Source: Theocolax elegans (taxonomy: Eukaryota; Arthropoda; Insecta; Hymenoptera; Cerocephalidae). From it: a stretch of DNA of 64,000 nt. Shown here in pieces: positions 9,136-21,504 of the stretch. Location of the stretch: the NCBI GenBank assembly GCA_026168455.1, contig CM047426.1, positions 30,687,058 to 30,751,057 of the forward strand, written 5' to 3'. Each line of letters starts with the position of its first letter. Within the stretch, counting starts at the first letter, position 1. A model generated the notes under the pieces. The model saw nothing but the letters and a program-made list of their open reading frames with translations, made no database searches and was not told where the DNA came from. The translations under genes were made by a program, and so were the position numbers.

Positions 9136-9390
9136 ATTTTTTTTTTATTTTTAACACTTAATTTTATGATTTCCTACGAACATAAAATTTAATTTATTAT
9201 ATTAAATTAAATATATACCATAAAATCTTATAATTTAAACAAAAAAATAGAGTTTTAAAGATAAGTTGTTGTTGCATAAAGTGGCATTACAATTGATAAA
9301 GGTAAAAATTTTACATGCACTCTCATCCCACTCTCACCTCTATAACTATTTAACGATATAAAAATGCCGAAGGTAATAGGATCTAGTGCG
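9136..9390. other. AT-rich spacer
   Basis: Nothing is recognised. Confidence 0.5.
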
Positions 9391-9830
9391 AAAATCGCGT
9401 ATAATTGATTCGTCCGCGCCTCTCAAAATATTGTAATACAAGTGTCCTTCACACTTGAAACGATATTTATTTTACAAAAATCGTTTCCCTAGACCTAAAT
9501 CCATACAAGCTCGGTTGGCGAGTTATGAGATAGCACGTGGTCGATGTGAACGAGGAATCAGATCTGATTAAAGTAAAGCTGAGACGCGGGCTGATAGCGA
9601 ATATCGGAAAGGTGCGCGCACCCACGCTATAAGCCGGCTCGGTGGTTAACGCTACCGCTGCTGTTGCCATGGAAGGGTTCGACTTGTCGGGTGCGCGCTC
9701 AGTTAGGGGGCTGCAGTCTGCAACGCTCAGGGGCTTCTTAATACCATTATTTCTGGTCTCGACGAAGAGGCCATTCTCGGTGCGACGATCTACTCCCATG
9801 CTTGAGGATCTTAATCATTTTCCATCTACG
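9391..9830. other. GC-rich island with an uncertain minus-strand frame
   Basis: A CpG-rich island of about 400 bp. A 110-codon minus-strand frame (9799-9467) ends just before AATAAA on the same strand (9474-9469). The peptide has no domain I know and a 76-codon plus-strand frame overlaps it, so length alone does not prove coding. I treat it as a probable regulatory island with a small chance of a terminal exon. Confidence 0.3.
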
Positions 9831-11000
9831 ATCGTTTTAATCAGTCGATATAATATTCACTTAATTTACTGACTTAATTCATAATTAAGTGTATTAATTT
9901 GAATAAATTATAATTTTTATAAGAATTAAATTAAACAAAAATACTGTAATATAAATATCTCAATGAATGGACTTTAATTTTATGTAAATCCAAACAAATT
10001 AAATTGAAAATTTTGGTACGATTGTGTATAACGTAAGAAAGGGAAGGTTTATATTAGTTTTAGACAACATTCCATACGAATTTAAAAATTGTGCATAGTC
10101 ACTCAAGATTTATATGTATATTTTTTTATGTATTTATATTTTCTAAACATTATTATTTTAATAATGCTTATTAATCTATATAATATTTCAGGCACCAAAT
10201 ACTTTATTATTTATCAAAAATGAAGTAAAAAAATTATGTAGTATTTGATGAAGTAAAATTTTAATTTTGTATATTTAATTAATATAAATGTATAAAAGAA
10301 AATTGTATCCACTTTGATTATTAATAATTATTTCAATCAGTAGGGAGTAATGTTTTTTAAAGAAAGAGATTACTGAATTACATTAATGATTTAATTAATT
10401 CAAGGTACTAAATATTTAAAAAAATTGAAATTACATTATTACTTTTAATATCTACAAAAGTCATATTTTCAAGCATGCTTATTTTATACACAAATAATCG
10501 TCATATTTATTTTTTAAAATTCACGAATGCACTAAAAAGTATTATTACTTAATTTTTAACACTCATATAATAAAATTTCTTAATTACTCTAGCTTTTGAA
10601 TTAAATATATATAAATTAAAATGTAAGTAGTTATAAGGGTACTACATCATTTATCGTTTAAATTAGTTATAGTATTAACTAAGCTAAATTAAATACATAA
10701 AATGAGTCAAATAATGCATTAAATTTTATATGCTTATTTTACACTAACATACATTCGTCCCCGAATTACTCTATTTATCATTAAATACTACGTAGTATAA
10801 TTAATTTAAAATAAACTCAATAATCGACGTACCTTTTTGAATAAATGAATGAATGAAATTGCATTTACGTTAATTGATAATGGAATAAATTAATAATTTT
10901 TCTAGGTAGCTATATTTTATACTTTTTTACTATCTCTTTCTGGAGAACCAATTTATTTTCACGTAGACTTCGAAAAAAAATGCGAACAAATAAATTAAAA
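9831..11000. other. AT-rich desert
   Basis: About 1.2 kb of very AT-rich, low-complexity sequence. No gene or structured repeat is seen. Confidence 0.6.
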
Positions 11001-11261
11001 GTGCGTATATATAGCTGAGCGTCATATCTATCTAAATGCAATCAATCTAATTTATTTGTATTGACGATGGATTGTAAGAGCGACAGAGACTATTTTTCTA
11101 TTTATGCGAGCAAAATGGTTTATTCAGCGTATTCCAACTTTGTTTCAAACGACCTCGTGAAAGCATAATCGGGTCCTTCTTCGACAAGCGGGTTTAGGAT
11201 CTATTCTATGAAGTATTCAACGTGCAATTGTATATCGTGTAGCGTTGACTTTTTCTGGCTA
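11001..11261. other. Moderately complex sequence, unassigned
   Basis: Slightly GC-richer, directly before the inverted-repeat element. No frame or motif is recognised. Confidence 0.35.
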
Positions 11262-11815
11262 ACAAGAAGGGGTTCCACCCACCGGGTTAGGGATTTCGTT
11301 GCAACTTTGGAAATTGTTTTCTAGTACACGAATATGAAAGAATCGATATAAAATTCGATCTTATAGGTTGTTTGACGAAAAATATATGCAATTAATGAAA
11401 AATTGTAAAAAAAATACAGTTTAATCGCTGACAACTAGAAAAAAGTTAAAGATAGACACTGAAACTTATAAGAATTATGCATAATTTTAACGAAAATTTA
11501 TTATTAAAATTTTATGAACTTTTTAGACAAAAATTTCGTCTAATATTTATTTCTTCCATAACTTTGGACCAAATTGAGATATTTAAACATCTTTTTTTAA
11601 ATCGTATCTACTTGATCTCTCAAGCAAAAACTAAAGCATATTATTTCCACAATTTTTCATTCAACTATACGTATAACTTTCGTCACAACAGTCTATGAGA
11701 TTGAATTTCATATGAATTCTTTCATACCTATGTATCAGAAAATAGTTTTTAAAGTAGCAACGAAATTCGTGACCCGGAGGGTGGAAGCTCTCCTTGTAAG
11801 TATAAGTAAAAGTAA
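11262..11815. mobile_element. Imperfect inverted-repeat element, about 554 bp
   Basis: The left arm (about 11262-11360) and the reverse complement of the right arm (about 11700-11815) share ordered blocks: ACAAG, GTTCCACCC (left) against CTTCCACCC (right), CCGGGT, TTTCGTTGC, ACTTT, then TTTTCT and ATGAAAGAAT. Arms are roughly 75% alike by eye. The AT-rich centre includes 11545-11610, which resembles 53285-53345 (see the entry there). No transposase is encoded, so it is a MITE or foldback-type element; the ends and target duplication are not resolved. Confidence 0.5.
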
Positions 11816-13200
11816 AGAGCATCGGACTAGAAGTCTGTCTTGTGATACATAAAATCTCTTTATAGGCCCGAATTACTGCGTACCATTCTTTTCTTTAGAA
11901 TTTCTACTAAATTCTTGGAACCCAGTCGTAGCGACCTTGCCAGTCGACATTAAATTGCTCACGAACAATCGGCTATTATAGTCACGAATATCACGTTCAA
12001 TTTACTCGTCGTATGCGAGCCGCGATGGCTATTAGTCTGCATTAATAGCGTCGGAGCGCACCAAGTTTGACAATAAACGGTCGAATTTAACGCTACGCTA
12101 AGTGCATAAGGAATAATCTAGATTAATTGTATGAATTACTAGGTGCGCATGGTAGAAAGCATAGGAACAAAACGATATTGAAATACCTGTTGACAATATC
12201 GGGAGACTCCTAATATATGTTTATAATCATACGAATTGATGTTATGCCAATCCCAGGGAGACTTTAAAAACAAATATTTATAAAAGTATTTAATAAGGCC
12301 AATAACAGAAGTACTGTAGGCAATATGTTCAATTAGCTGTAATATTATAGCTTATTTAGTGAAATGTTTCGTAAGTCAAAAAACTTACCATCGATTACAG
12401 TTACAAAACCGCTAAAGATTCATTGGTACGTAGCTTCTTCAAAATTAATTAATAAATGAATCGTAAACGATTTATAGAAAACTTTAGGAACATAGAGAAA
12501 AGTTTACTGAATTTATAGACGTATAACTATCAGAAAATGTCGCGTACACGCGGTAAATACGTAGTCTGTAGCTTTTTTTTCAAATCAAACGCATAGGTGA
12601 ATGTACTATGAGCTAATAACTGAACAAGGATACTCTATAACAAAATCATAAGTCTGAGTTGCGGTTACGGCGTTGTGCAGGTTTAGCTGCTACGTTAAAA
12701 AAAATAAATAATCGTTAACAGTCTGACGAACTAGTTATGTGAGGCTCTTTTCGACAAAGTTAAGCGGAGAGCTCGACGAAATCGTCTGGGGATTAATTAG
12801 TTGGCGCAGATTACTTTCATGTAAGATTTATGAAGAATGGGAGGGGACCTAGTAAACGGTCGAATTTACTCAATTTCAGAAGTTATGAGGAATTATGATA
12901 TTAAGGACCGGAAAATATTGATGGTTTGTGAAAAAACTACCAGCCGTTGAATTCAAAGTAAATTTATGTTGACTGTATAGTACCTCCGATTTATTTGAAG
13001 ATTCATTATCTTATTGCGAATAATAATTATGAGTAATAATAGTGGTTTGTAATACGCTCTTTTAAAAATAAATTAATAAAAGATAATAACAATTCAATAT
13101 TTGTATAACAGCAACTGTTAAATAATAAAGTTATAAACATACGTGTGTATATATATATAAATGAATGATTTCTTAACAATTGGTCGGATCAAAATTAAAA
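11816..13200. other. Mixed AT-rich sequence, no recognised gene
   Basis: There is a modest GC rise at about 11990-12080 with CpGs. No gene, clear repeat or splice pair is seen. Confidence 0.4.
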
Positions 13201-13620
13201 AATGCACCAACTTTTAGGTAAAGGCTAGAAATGTTTTTTACATTACTAAAATAGTACTTTTTGGAGCTAGGCCGCATAGTGAAATTTTATGGACCGAGTA
13301 GGGTGCATGATCCCCACGTGGTTGTAAAATTTTACGGTCGTAGAGCAAACATTATTTTTCGGTACGTGTCCCAAAGTAGCAACATTGTGGATTAAAAACA
13401 TTTCCTGTCAGGTCGAGAAACGCGTTTTTCCAAGAGTACGTAAAATTTTACTTTACGTACTCAAAATGATCCGTAAAGTTGTTACTGTACGAAAGCGCGT
13501 AATGAAACAATTTCTAGGTGTTAAAAGGAATTTGTTCAAAAGTTATTCTAACTTCAAAAAAGAAGTTTTTTTCATTTTTCCTAAGAATAGCTATATGTGA
13601 AGTTATTTATCTCAAAATCT
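13201..13620. repeat. Unassigned element-like sequence with a perfect stem-loop
   Basis: A perfect 11-bp stem with a 7-base loop lies at 13434-13462 (GAGTACGTAAA / TTTACGTACTC). Surrounding phrases such as GTAAAATTTTAC recur nearby (around 13325 and 13440). It may be the middle of a degenerate foldback repeat. The 71-codon plus frame here is basic and low in complexity. Confidence 0.3.
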
Positions 13621-13960
13621 ATTAACTTTTATTATATAACATTAAATGTAACTCATACTGCAAATATTTTGTAGAATCCAACCAGGTCAGGATTCTTAAT
13701 CTAAAAATCTAGTGTACACAAACTGCATGTCAATGTTGATCTTTAAAACAGAGCTGTAAAAGTATTCGACCTCAAGGTCCCACATTTATATTACATTTTA
13801 AAATTATACAATTTATACAATTATTGGATTATTTCCCACTGAAAAAAAGGTTTTTTTATTAATGGAAAGCTCATAAACTGTGCATGTTGAAATAATCAGT
13901 AATTAAAACCGAAAGGAAGGAACAATGAAGTCAAGTATAGAGGGAAGTCGCGCGTTCGGT
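13621..13960. other. AT-rich spacer
   Basis: Nothing is recognised. Confidence 0.45.
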
Positions 13961-14450
13961 ACATTAAGTTTTGAAAAAGTCAAAAAATACAAAAGCCAAC
14001 GGCGCAGCACGTAGCTGGTTAACTGTGCGTCTAGCTCGGGGTTATAAGGTTGCACAAGAGACGAGGCACGTAAATAAGGAAAGGTAGAGCGGTAGCTCTA
14101 ACAACGCGCGGTCGCGACGTCGTTCTGGTTTACAAGAAACTTAAATATTAAACTTCCCGAGTCGCGGACAACAACGGGTTCGTTCGCGCAACGACGTTAT
14201 GTCATTTATCTAGATATATAGTTGAAGGAGGAAAAATCTAAAGGTGAAAAAGTGCGCGTTTAAAATTTAAATCTCATTTCCGGGATGCGAGTGCAACTTT
14301 CTTGACTCTCCTTTGGATCGATATAACGCGCGTTGACGATTTAAATTCGTATAGTCGAGAGAGAGAGAAGAGAAGAGCGCTGAAAAAACTAAGGGGAGCG
14401 ATCCAGACGCGCTTGTCACTCGTACACGAGAGCGCAAATAAGCCCTGCAG
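13961..14450 (+). promoter_or_regulatory. CpG-rich island ending in a strong splice donor: candidate 5' UTR exon and promoter region
   Basis: This is a CpG-rich stretch with a GAGA tract (14359-14377). It ends in CCCTGCAG|GTAAGTCTTG, an essentially ideal donor (CAG|GTAAGT, GT at 14451-14452). No convincing TATA/initiator pair was found, but CpG-type promoters often lack one. No useful plus-strand frame crosses the donor, so a noncoding first exon on the plus strand is the simplest reading. The gene it would belong to is not in the window. Confidence 0.35.
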
Positions 14451-14880
14451 GTAAGTCTTGTTCGAGGATTTTCCACGACCTGGAAAAGTTTGCTTTTTCA
14501 GTCTCTCTCTCTCTCTCTCTCTTTCTCCCTCTCTCGCTCCTCTGTCCCTCTTTCCCTCTCTCTCTCTCTCTTTCTTTCGATTTCAAGGATTTTGCACCGC
14601 TCGCACCGAGGCGCCAGAAGAATTGCTCTGAGAAATAAATCCTCGTTCACGAGCGTCCAAGAGCTAGGATTGGTTTCCTCTCCCTATCTCTCGCCTCACC
14701 CTTCCGGCGACAGCATGTATAGACCGATTGGCAATCTTCGCAAGCTTCCACCCTCTCCCCCCTTCTCCTCACTTCCCGACGCGAGCGCGCGCGCGCGACT
14801 CCTTGGCGGAAGAGTTGCTCGTCGGAGTAACTGGACGCCGGACGTTCGAGCCCTGAATTTCTAGTCGATTCGAGCCGTGA
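14451..14880. other. CT-rich tract and GC-rich continuation of the island
   Basis: Pyrimidine repeats run from 14500 to 14578, then a GC-rich part to about 14870 with a CG-alternating stretch at about 14784-14796. The 124-codon plus frame (14490-14864) begins inside the CT tract and is low in complexity, so I do not call it a gene. Confidence 0.5.
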
Positions 14881-16080
14881 CGAAAACTGATTTTATTCAT
14901 CCGTATTTTATACCGAGGACTTTCGCGAGATTGAAGTTTTACGTTTGCCGTACGGGAGGAGGTTTTAAAATTTTACACGCCCTTGAGCTTACGCAGATAC
15001 TACACTCGCAATTTTTTTATGTTTAAGGATAGAACCATCGGCTCGAGCTCGCGCGTAAGCAGTGAAAAAGTATATTGGAATAGATTTATACGACGACGAA
15101 TAAAAAATTATGATTTCAAGAATTATTCAAGCGTTTCAATAAACTTTTCCTGTATTAGGTTATAAAACAACGTTTCCGCACTCAAACGCTAGAATAAAAA
15201 TTTTCTTTTACTTATCTAAACGCGTCGATTTAATTGACTAGTTTATCAAACTACGTACATGTCAATTATTATTATTTACATATCATTATTTTAGTGATTG
15301 TTTATGAAAATACTTTTATAATTGTTGATTACTTTTGATATTATTAAAACTTTTTATATAAGTTCTAGTGTTACATATAGCTCATGTGGGAATTATTTAA
15401 AAGCAAATGATGCCAATGAATTACACTTTAATTAAAAAACTTATATAATAGTATTTAATGTATTTAGTAAGACATCTAAAAAGTTTTACGTATGAAGAAA
15501 ATATTTGTTAATTAAATCGTTAAATTACTATTCCATGAATCGTAATTTCAGCGAATAATATACTTCATAAGAGTTTTTATGACGTGTGAAACTTTGAGAG
15601 TGTATAATACTTACAATCCTCACGAATATTATTTAATAACTATTAAAAAATGTAACCGACTGGAAATTTTCTACATCTTTTTCGATTTTATGCTGTAAGT
15701 GAATATAAAGTATTAAAATAGTTATAAACTCTATAATTTAATAAATGTAATTTTTTTTAATGTTCCACAAAAACATACGTTCTAGATCGGTTATTCGTAT
15801 ACTTGACTGTAATTCAATACTATTTATATTATAAAAAATATTTATATATTATAATGGTTAGTTTTTAAAAAATTTGCATTTTGTAACACCCGCGTCTTAC
15901 ACAAACTGTGCATTTTTCATGAAGTGTCCTAAAGTGGGTTAAAAATATTGCAAACTATAGAATTTCAAACTAACACGTAAGTAAGTGATACAACTAAATA
16001 TTAGAGTAGCCAACAAACACAAGTAATGATCGGTTTTACTTACTATTAGGTTCAAAATAAAGAATTAAAAATGACAAATA
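14881..16080. other. AT-rich sequence, nothing recognised
   Basis: There is a small CpG patch at about 14910-15060; the remainder is AT-rich without repeats or genes that I can identify. Confidence 0.5.
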
Positions 16081-16500
16081 AACCGTGCCAATTTTTTGTG
16101 TCCATGCATTTCTTATCTCGTCATCGTTTTCAAACACACGGCTTTTTGCTTTTTCTCTTTCTTTTAGCCTATACGCGGGCAGGCTTTCCATTTCAATTCG
16201 AGTGGACGCTCAAGTGGTAACTCTCAAAAGTATTACCTAGACAAACATAAAACGACACTCCGCGGTGGAATTCACTTCGGGAAAGTGGAAACGGTGGGAG
16301 AAAGAGCCGGAGCTATTCGCTGATTGGAAAACAAACACTAGCCGTTGCTCAAGTTATGACGCGAAAAGGCCAACTTTTACACGTCACAGTTGTATATGTA
16401 TATATGCCGTTCTGCTTGATGGTGATATGCTGTTAAACTTTTGCAATCTTTTTAATTATATTGCCTTACGCGGAGAGAGCCGAGGATAGAATAGTTTGGC
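16081..16500. other. Small GC-richer island
   Basis: Higher complexity around 16180-16490. The 74-codon plus frame at 16265-16489 shows no domain. Possible noncoding regulatory element. Confidence 0.3.
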
Positions 16501-17280
16501 TTTTACTCGAGCTAACTTCGTTTTTCTTGCTCTACGCAAACATAGCACTTTTCTTCTTTCCACTTTACTTATCAATCTTATTTTCAATATAGTTCTCATA
16601 GATTATGCCAGTGTTATGTCGCTTTCAAATTTAAATAAAGAAATTAATAAATAACTCAGTATCAATTTTAAGATAGTCAAGATATGCGCGTTAGTGAAAA
16701 TAAGAAATATTAAATCGTTAGTTTGCATATAGTCCAACGTGATTAGTTTTATTTTGTTAGTTGAAAAACCGGATTTTTTTGCACTTCACGAAAACTTGGA
16801 ACAAATTTTTAATAGTTAACGAATGGAAGCAGAACCTCCAAGTTTTAAATTAAAATTATGGATTGAAAAATATTAAACAGAGTAGCAATATATATCTTGA
16901 ACTAACATATATGTTATAATTAAACTATATAATCACATTTTTTGAATTGCAAGTAATTAATATTTTGTTTAAAGTGTTTAAAATTAATCATCTACATACG
17001 TCAGTCAAATCATTAGAATTCATTAATGGTTGTAATTATAATATTATGGAATTCTTCAAGTAAGTATCAATATAAAAAATATCATTTTATGTATAGGATC
17101 CACATATTTTGAATTAAAGATCGGCATATTTAGTATACGACCCCATTTTTTCTAATGTTTTTTTTATAAGATCACCCGTAATCAGGGGTTCCTCCAAGCA
17201 ACCGTAAAGTCATTAGCTATAATGTTTTTACAATTGACCATAATTACAGTGATAGTGACTGTAAATAACTACACGCATTA
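16501..17280. other. AT-rich spacer
   Basis: Nothing is recognised. Confidence 0.5.
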
Positions 17281-17760
17281 CCGAACACGCACACTGAAGG
17301 CGTATATGGTCGTTTCGTTCCGTTTTCCCATCTAACTTTGAATTTTAATCAAACTTTATAGATAAGAATACGGAACAGAATGATCGAAATATATAATATA
17401 TATGACACGAATAAAAAAAACTTGGTATCCGACGAAGATGACTATCAGCTAATGGGTAAACTGTAGAAAAATGCTAGAAATGCCCCAAAGCTGGTCACGG
17501 AGAAAGCCACGTGGAAGGATGTCGGGGCAATTCGCCCGACAAATTTCCGGTATTATGAGGAATTTCGTTCGTTCCGGCTGGTGACTATCCATTCTGGAAT
17601 CCTGGCGGTTTTCTGTCCATGGACTGTGCGTGCACCGAGAGCCAGAGGACGGGAGGAAACAAGCACCTCCTCTGGGAATAGACCTTCGGTACGCAAACTC
17701 TCTCACGGCTATTGCATTAGATTTTCATAAGATTTGTACACTCGGAAATTATGGATGGGA
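17281..17760. other. GC-rich island with a short stem-loop
   Basis: The island contains a stem GTCGGG / CCCGAC at 17521-17540 and GGAGG...CCTCC at about 17650-17674. The minus frame 17706-17449 (85 codons) has no known domain. Candidate regulatory element. Confidence 0.3.
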
Positions 17761-19320
17761 TTAGCGCGAATTATAATTTCATGTGCCGTTTGCACGCTGT
17801 ACCATCAACGAAGCAAAATGAATCCCACCCGATTTATTCGCATATCAAAATATATACTATATAATAATTTAATTATCATTCGAGTCATGTTGTATTTATT
17901 GTGTATCGAGAAAGCATGACTAATTTGTTTAACCAATGTTTGATTAAATAGAAAAACTTTTATCCGATAAAGCGAGTGCATAATTATTCAGTATACCAAC
18001 TATTGTTATTGTTATAACTACAAAATTTAATTTGTAATATTTAATAAAAAAATAAGACAAATTTTATAATAAATTAATTCGTTTCTCAAACTAAAGCGCT
18101 TTCACATTTTAAATGCGAATTCGATATTTCGATGAGGAGGTCATTTAAAAAAAAAAAAAGTATTAATATATATTAATAACTTATATGAGAAGATAGCAAT
18201 TATAATAATCTAGTCGTAAAATACTTTTTCATTGTAAAAGTACATTTGAATGAAAGAGCAATATTTGAAATTTCAATTCCCTATCACATCATCGGTTATC
18301 AATGTAAATCAGTTATGGTTATCGGTTTTGATACAATTTTTCTAAAGATATGTATGATTTTTTCTCAATACATTTTTATTGTCTTACTTTACGTTTGTCT
18401 TACTCAATTAAAGCTATTTATATAAGGTTAAAAATACCTTATAAATTAACCAACGTTAAAAAACATCTGATTTTCGTCAACTAAATGGGCGAAAACAAAG
18501 AGAAAAAACCTGGAAACATTTTTTACCTATTTCTTATAATTTGAAATGGTTATTATAATCTATTATACCATTTCTTTATTGTTATATAATCTCTTCGCTA
18601 CCCTCCACTGTCCTCTACCTCCCACCACATCCCTTTACTACCCCTCCACTACAACTTCCACCGTGATTACACGTCACATTATGAAAATCACGTTACATAC
18701 ACTGGCTGAAGTATAATTATACATTTTCAAATATACAATCACCAAAAAAGACAAATATCGTAATTATGCATTTATGTCTAAAATATAAATCATACATCAT
18801 CCTATACACAAAAAATAATAGATGTACACATTTTAAATTGGGAATCACTTGAAGATTTCAGTAACATTTCAAGTACCACTATTAATTCAATTTTAATGTA
18901 TTTTTACTGACTCAAATCTATTAAAAAATTACATTTTCATTTTTAACATTGTTCGTCATGATGCACATCAATGACATAAATCACAGATACTGCTAATTAT
19001 ATGTATTTTGTGTGAATCAAGTAGTTCATTGTCAAAATTAATATGGCTAAGAGATACACATTTTTGAACATAATATTGACGCTGTCTACCAAGATTATTG
19101 AGGATAATTACAGGATATTACGGGAACTACTTTGTTTAATAGACTGAAATTTTATTAATAGCAATAAAACTACTTGAATGATAATTTAACTAATTGTAAT
19201 AATTTTATAATTTATTTTTTTTTTATTGTATTATCTATAAATTCTGTTTTATTCAAGAAGGTTAAAATCTTTTTGGTATACGTGACTAATCACTATAGGT
19301 ATTAAGTAAGCTGTACTACT
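17761..19320. other. AT-rich sequence, nothing recognised
   Basis: A CCCTCCAC-type pyrimidine-rich patch at 18600-18665 is the only compositional break. Confidence 0.5.
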
Positions 19321-20150
19321 AGATTCGGAGGTAAATTCGCTTCTGTATTATCAAAAACAGAGTAAGGCACAAAAAAGGAGTGCAACAGAGCAACATCTGT
19401 ATTTCGTCGACACCTGTAGCTTCGAACTTCTCTTTTTCTCTTGGCCGTCTACAAAGAGTAGTAGTACCCGAGGGGATCGTACGATAAAGAGAGTAGGAGA
19501 GATAAGAAAGAGAGGCAGATGGTAAGGGAAGGAAAAGAGGAATAGATGGATAGAGAGTGAGAAGAGTAGAGTTTGAGTGCTGTGGCCATTCATGTCTGAA
19601 CGAAAAACCAAGTAGAAAATGGAAAGTGGAGCTGAAGAGAGAGTAGGAAAGAGAGAGAGAGAGAGAGAGAAGGAGAGAGAGAGAAGAAGAGAGGGAAAGA
19701 ATATAATAAATTACGCCCACGCGCAAAAAAAACAACAGAATATTGGGAGAATCGGAAGATTATACGCGGACTGCGCGCGAAAAAGCCATTCTTATACCTT
19801 TCTCGATCCCATATTCTTTATGGTCGGTGCGATGCGGAGCCTCTTTTTCATGCCGCCGCCTGCCTAACCGTCTCCTATATATCTCCCGCCGCGATATCGT
19901 ATTACGCGACGCGCACGCCCGGAATACGTATTACGCGCCCGCACTTTCTCCCTTTTTCTTGCGCAAACGCGCGTATTTGCTCCTGATGCGACAGAGACTC
20001 TCTCGTGCCTTTGTCGTCTTTTCTCAATTCTTTTCCTCTCATTGCGAATTTAACGTTTCCTTGAGGAGCTTACGTTTTGTACTACTTTACCGCTCAACGT
20101 GTAATCCTTGCATACCGAAATGTGACTCTATGGTTTTCTAATCACTACAG
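19321..20150. other. GC-rich island with a long GA tract
   Basis: A purine-rich repeat runs from 19628 to 19698. Downstream, 19740-20110 is rich in CpG and includes several GCGC and CGCG words. Overlapping frames on both strands are driven by the repeat. Candidate regulatory island. Confidence 0.4.
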
Positions 20151-20790
20151 CCCTAAAAAAACATTACCATTTTAGTGTTCAGATGAATTGACATCTACGA
20201 AATTATTGATTCAATTAACAACAAAAAAGATTTAATAAAAAGATTTAAAATGTATGTAACTCAAATAGATTTATATTGTACATAATTTTTAATAATAAAA
20301 CAAACCATTTTTATGCACATGTTCATTAACGCAGGTACCATTCGAATATGTAAACATTAATGCTATTATATATGTGTGTATAAAAGTATTGGTGTAATTT
20401 CCAATTATAATTGAATAAAAGTATAAAATATTTAAAACAAAGAAAAATTTAACGTATTTGTGAGATGAATCAATGTAAATTTTTCATATGATATTTTAAT
20501 AAAGCAAGGCACGCAAATAATTTTAAATGTAAAGTAAAATTTAATAATTATGTAAACTTACTGACTAATTCTGAAGGCTGTACTTTCAATAAATTTATAA
20601 AAAGCAACCTTCAATTATATAATAAACTGACGTTCGTACGTTAGCTGTAATCGCAATCATGACATTAGACGAAATGAAATTTATTTTGATTGCTATACCT
20701 GTGTTTTTAATAGTGTTGGAATTAGATAACGAAATGAAAGAAAATACACGCGAAACAACAATTAATTACAGATCTGTAGGTAAAAAGGAC
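20151..20790. other. AT-rich spacer
   Basis: Nothing is recognised. Confidence 0.5.
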
Positions 20791-21504
20791 CATCCGCAAA
20801 TACGTAACCGAGAGGCTCTAGAAATGAAATAGAGGAATGGACCCATGTGGCGCCCAGAATTCGAAAATAAAGTAACAAATCATAGGCTCCGAATGTGTGC
20901 ACAAAGGTGTGGGCAATGGCCGCAACGTAAATAATAGATGGTTGTATAGACGTGTATGCGAGTAGTTGTATACAGACGTCGAATGCCGATAGAGAAACGA
21001 AATGTCGGACGAAGAACGGGAAATCGGAATGCAGACGATGGGCAGCAGTGGAACGGATGGACCCCAGTACTGATCCTATAGTCTCTCAGGAGCAGTCGTT
21101 TTCCACCAGGCTCGCGCCTCTCACCCATGGGACGAGATTCGATTACGAAACGTCATCCGTATCCAGCTATTTCTCTCCCGCTCCCACTTTTCTCTTCTTC
21201 TTCTCTTTCTTTCTTCTCATTTGATACGAGCTTGTTCTGTTCGACCTTTTACCTCAAACTCTTCTCTGTCTTTTCGCTTGGTTTCTTTCTTTGTAGCCGC
21301 ACGCCAGAAAAGCGCCGAACGCTGGGGTATGGTCACGTGAACGCATGACTGGATCTGCCGAGTATGTTTTTGCGGATTGGGTAAGATCGACCGTCGAGTG
21401 GACGCGGTAAAAGACGATCGTTATTATTGACTCGATATAGCTTTGCCCGTTTTCTCACTATAATCTATACTATAAATAACTTAAATTCATTCATTATGTG
21501 TACG
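20791..21504. other. GC-rich island, then AT-rich flank of the foldback duplication
   Basis: CpG-containing sequence from 20820 to 21420 with a pyrimidine-rich stretch (21175-21300). The short frames of opposite strands overlap and carry no domain. AT-rich sequence from 21430 leads into the duplicated unit. Confidence 0.35.

Noticed and set aside
9467..9799. 110-codon minus-strand frame followed by AATAAA
   Set aside because: No family wording and an overlapping opposite frame; AATAAA is common in AT-rich DNA. Kept only as an uncertain island.
11810..11860. Anticodon-arm-like wording near GAGCATCGGACTAG
   Set aside because: No acceptor stem, D arm or B box around it, so not a tRNA gene.
14490..14864. 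124-codon plus-strand frame
   Set aside because: It starts inside a CT repeat, giving Leu/Ser runs; the rest has no protein similarity.
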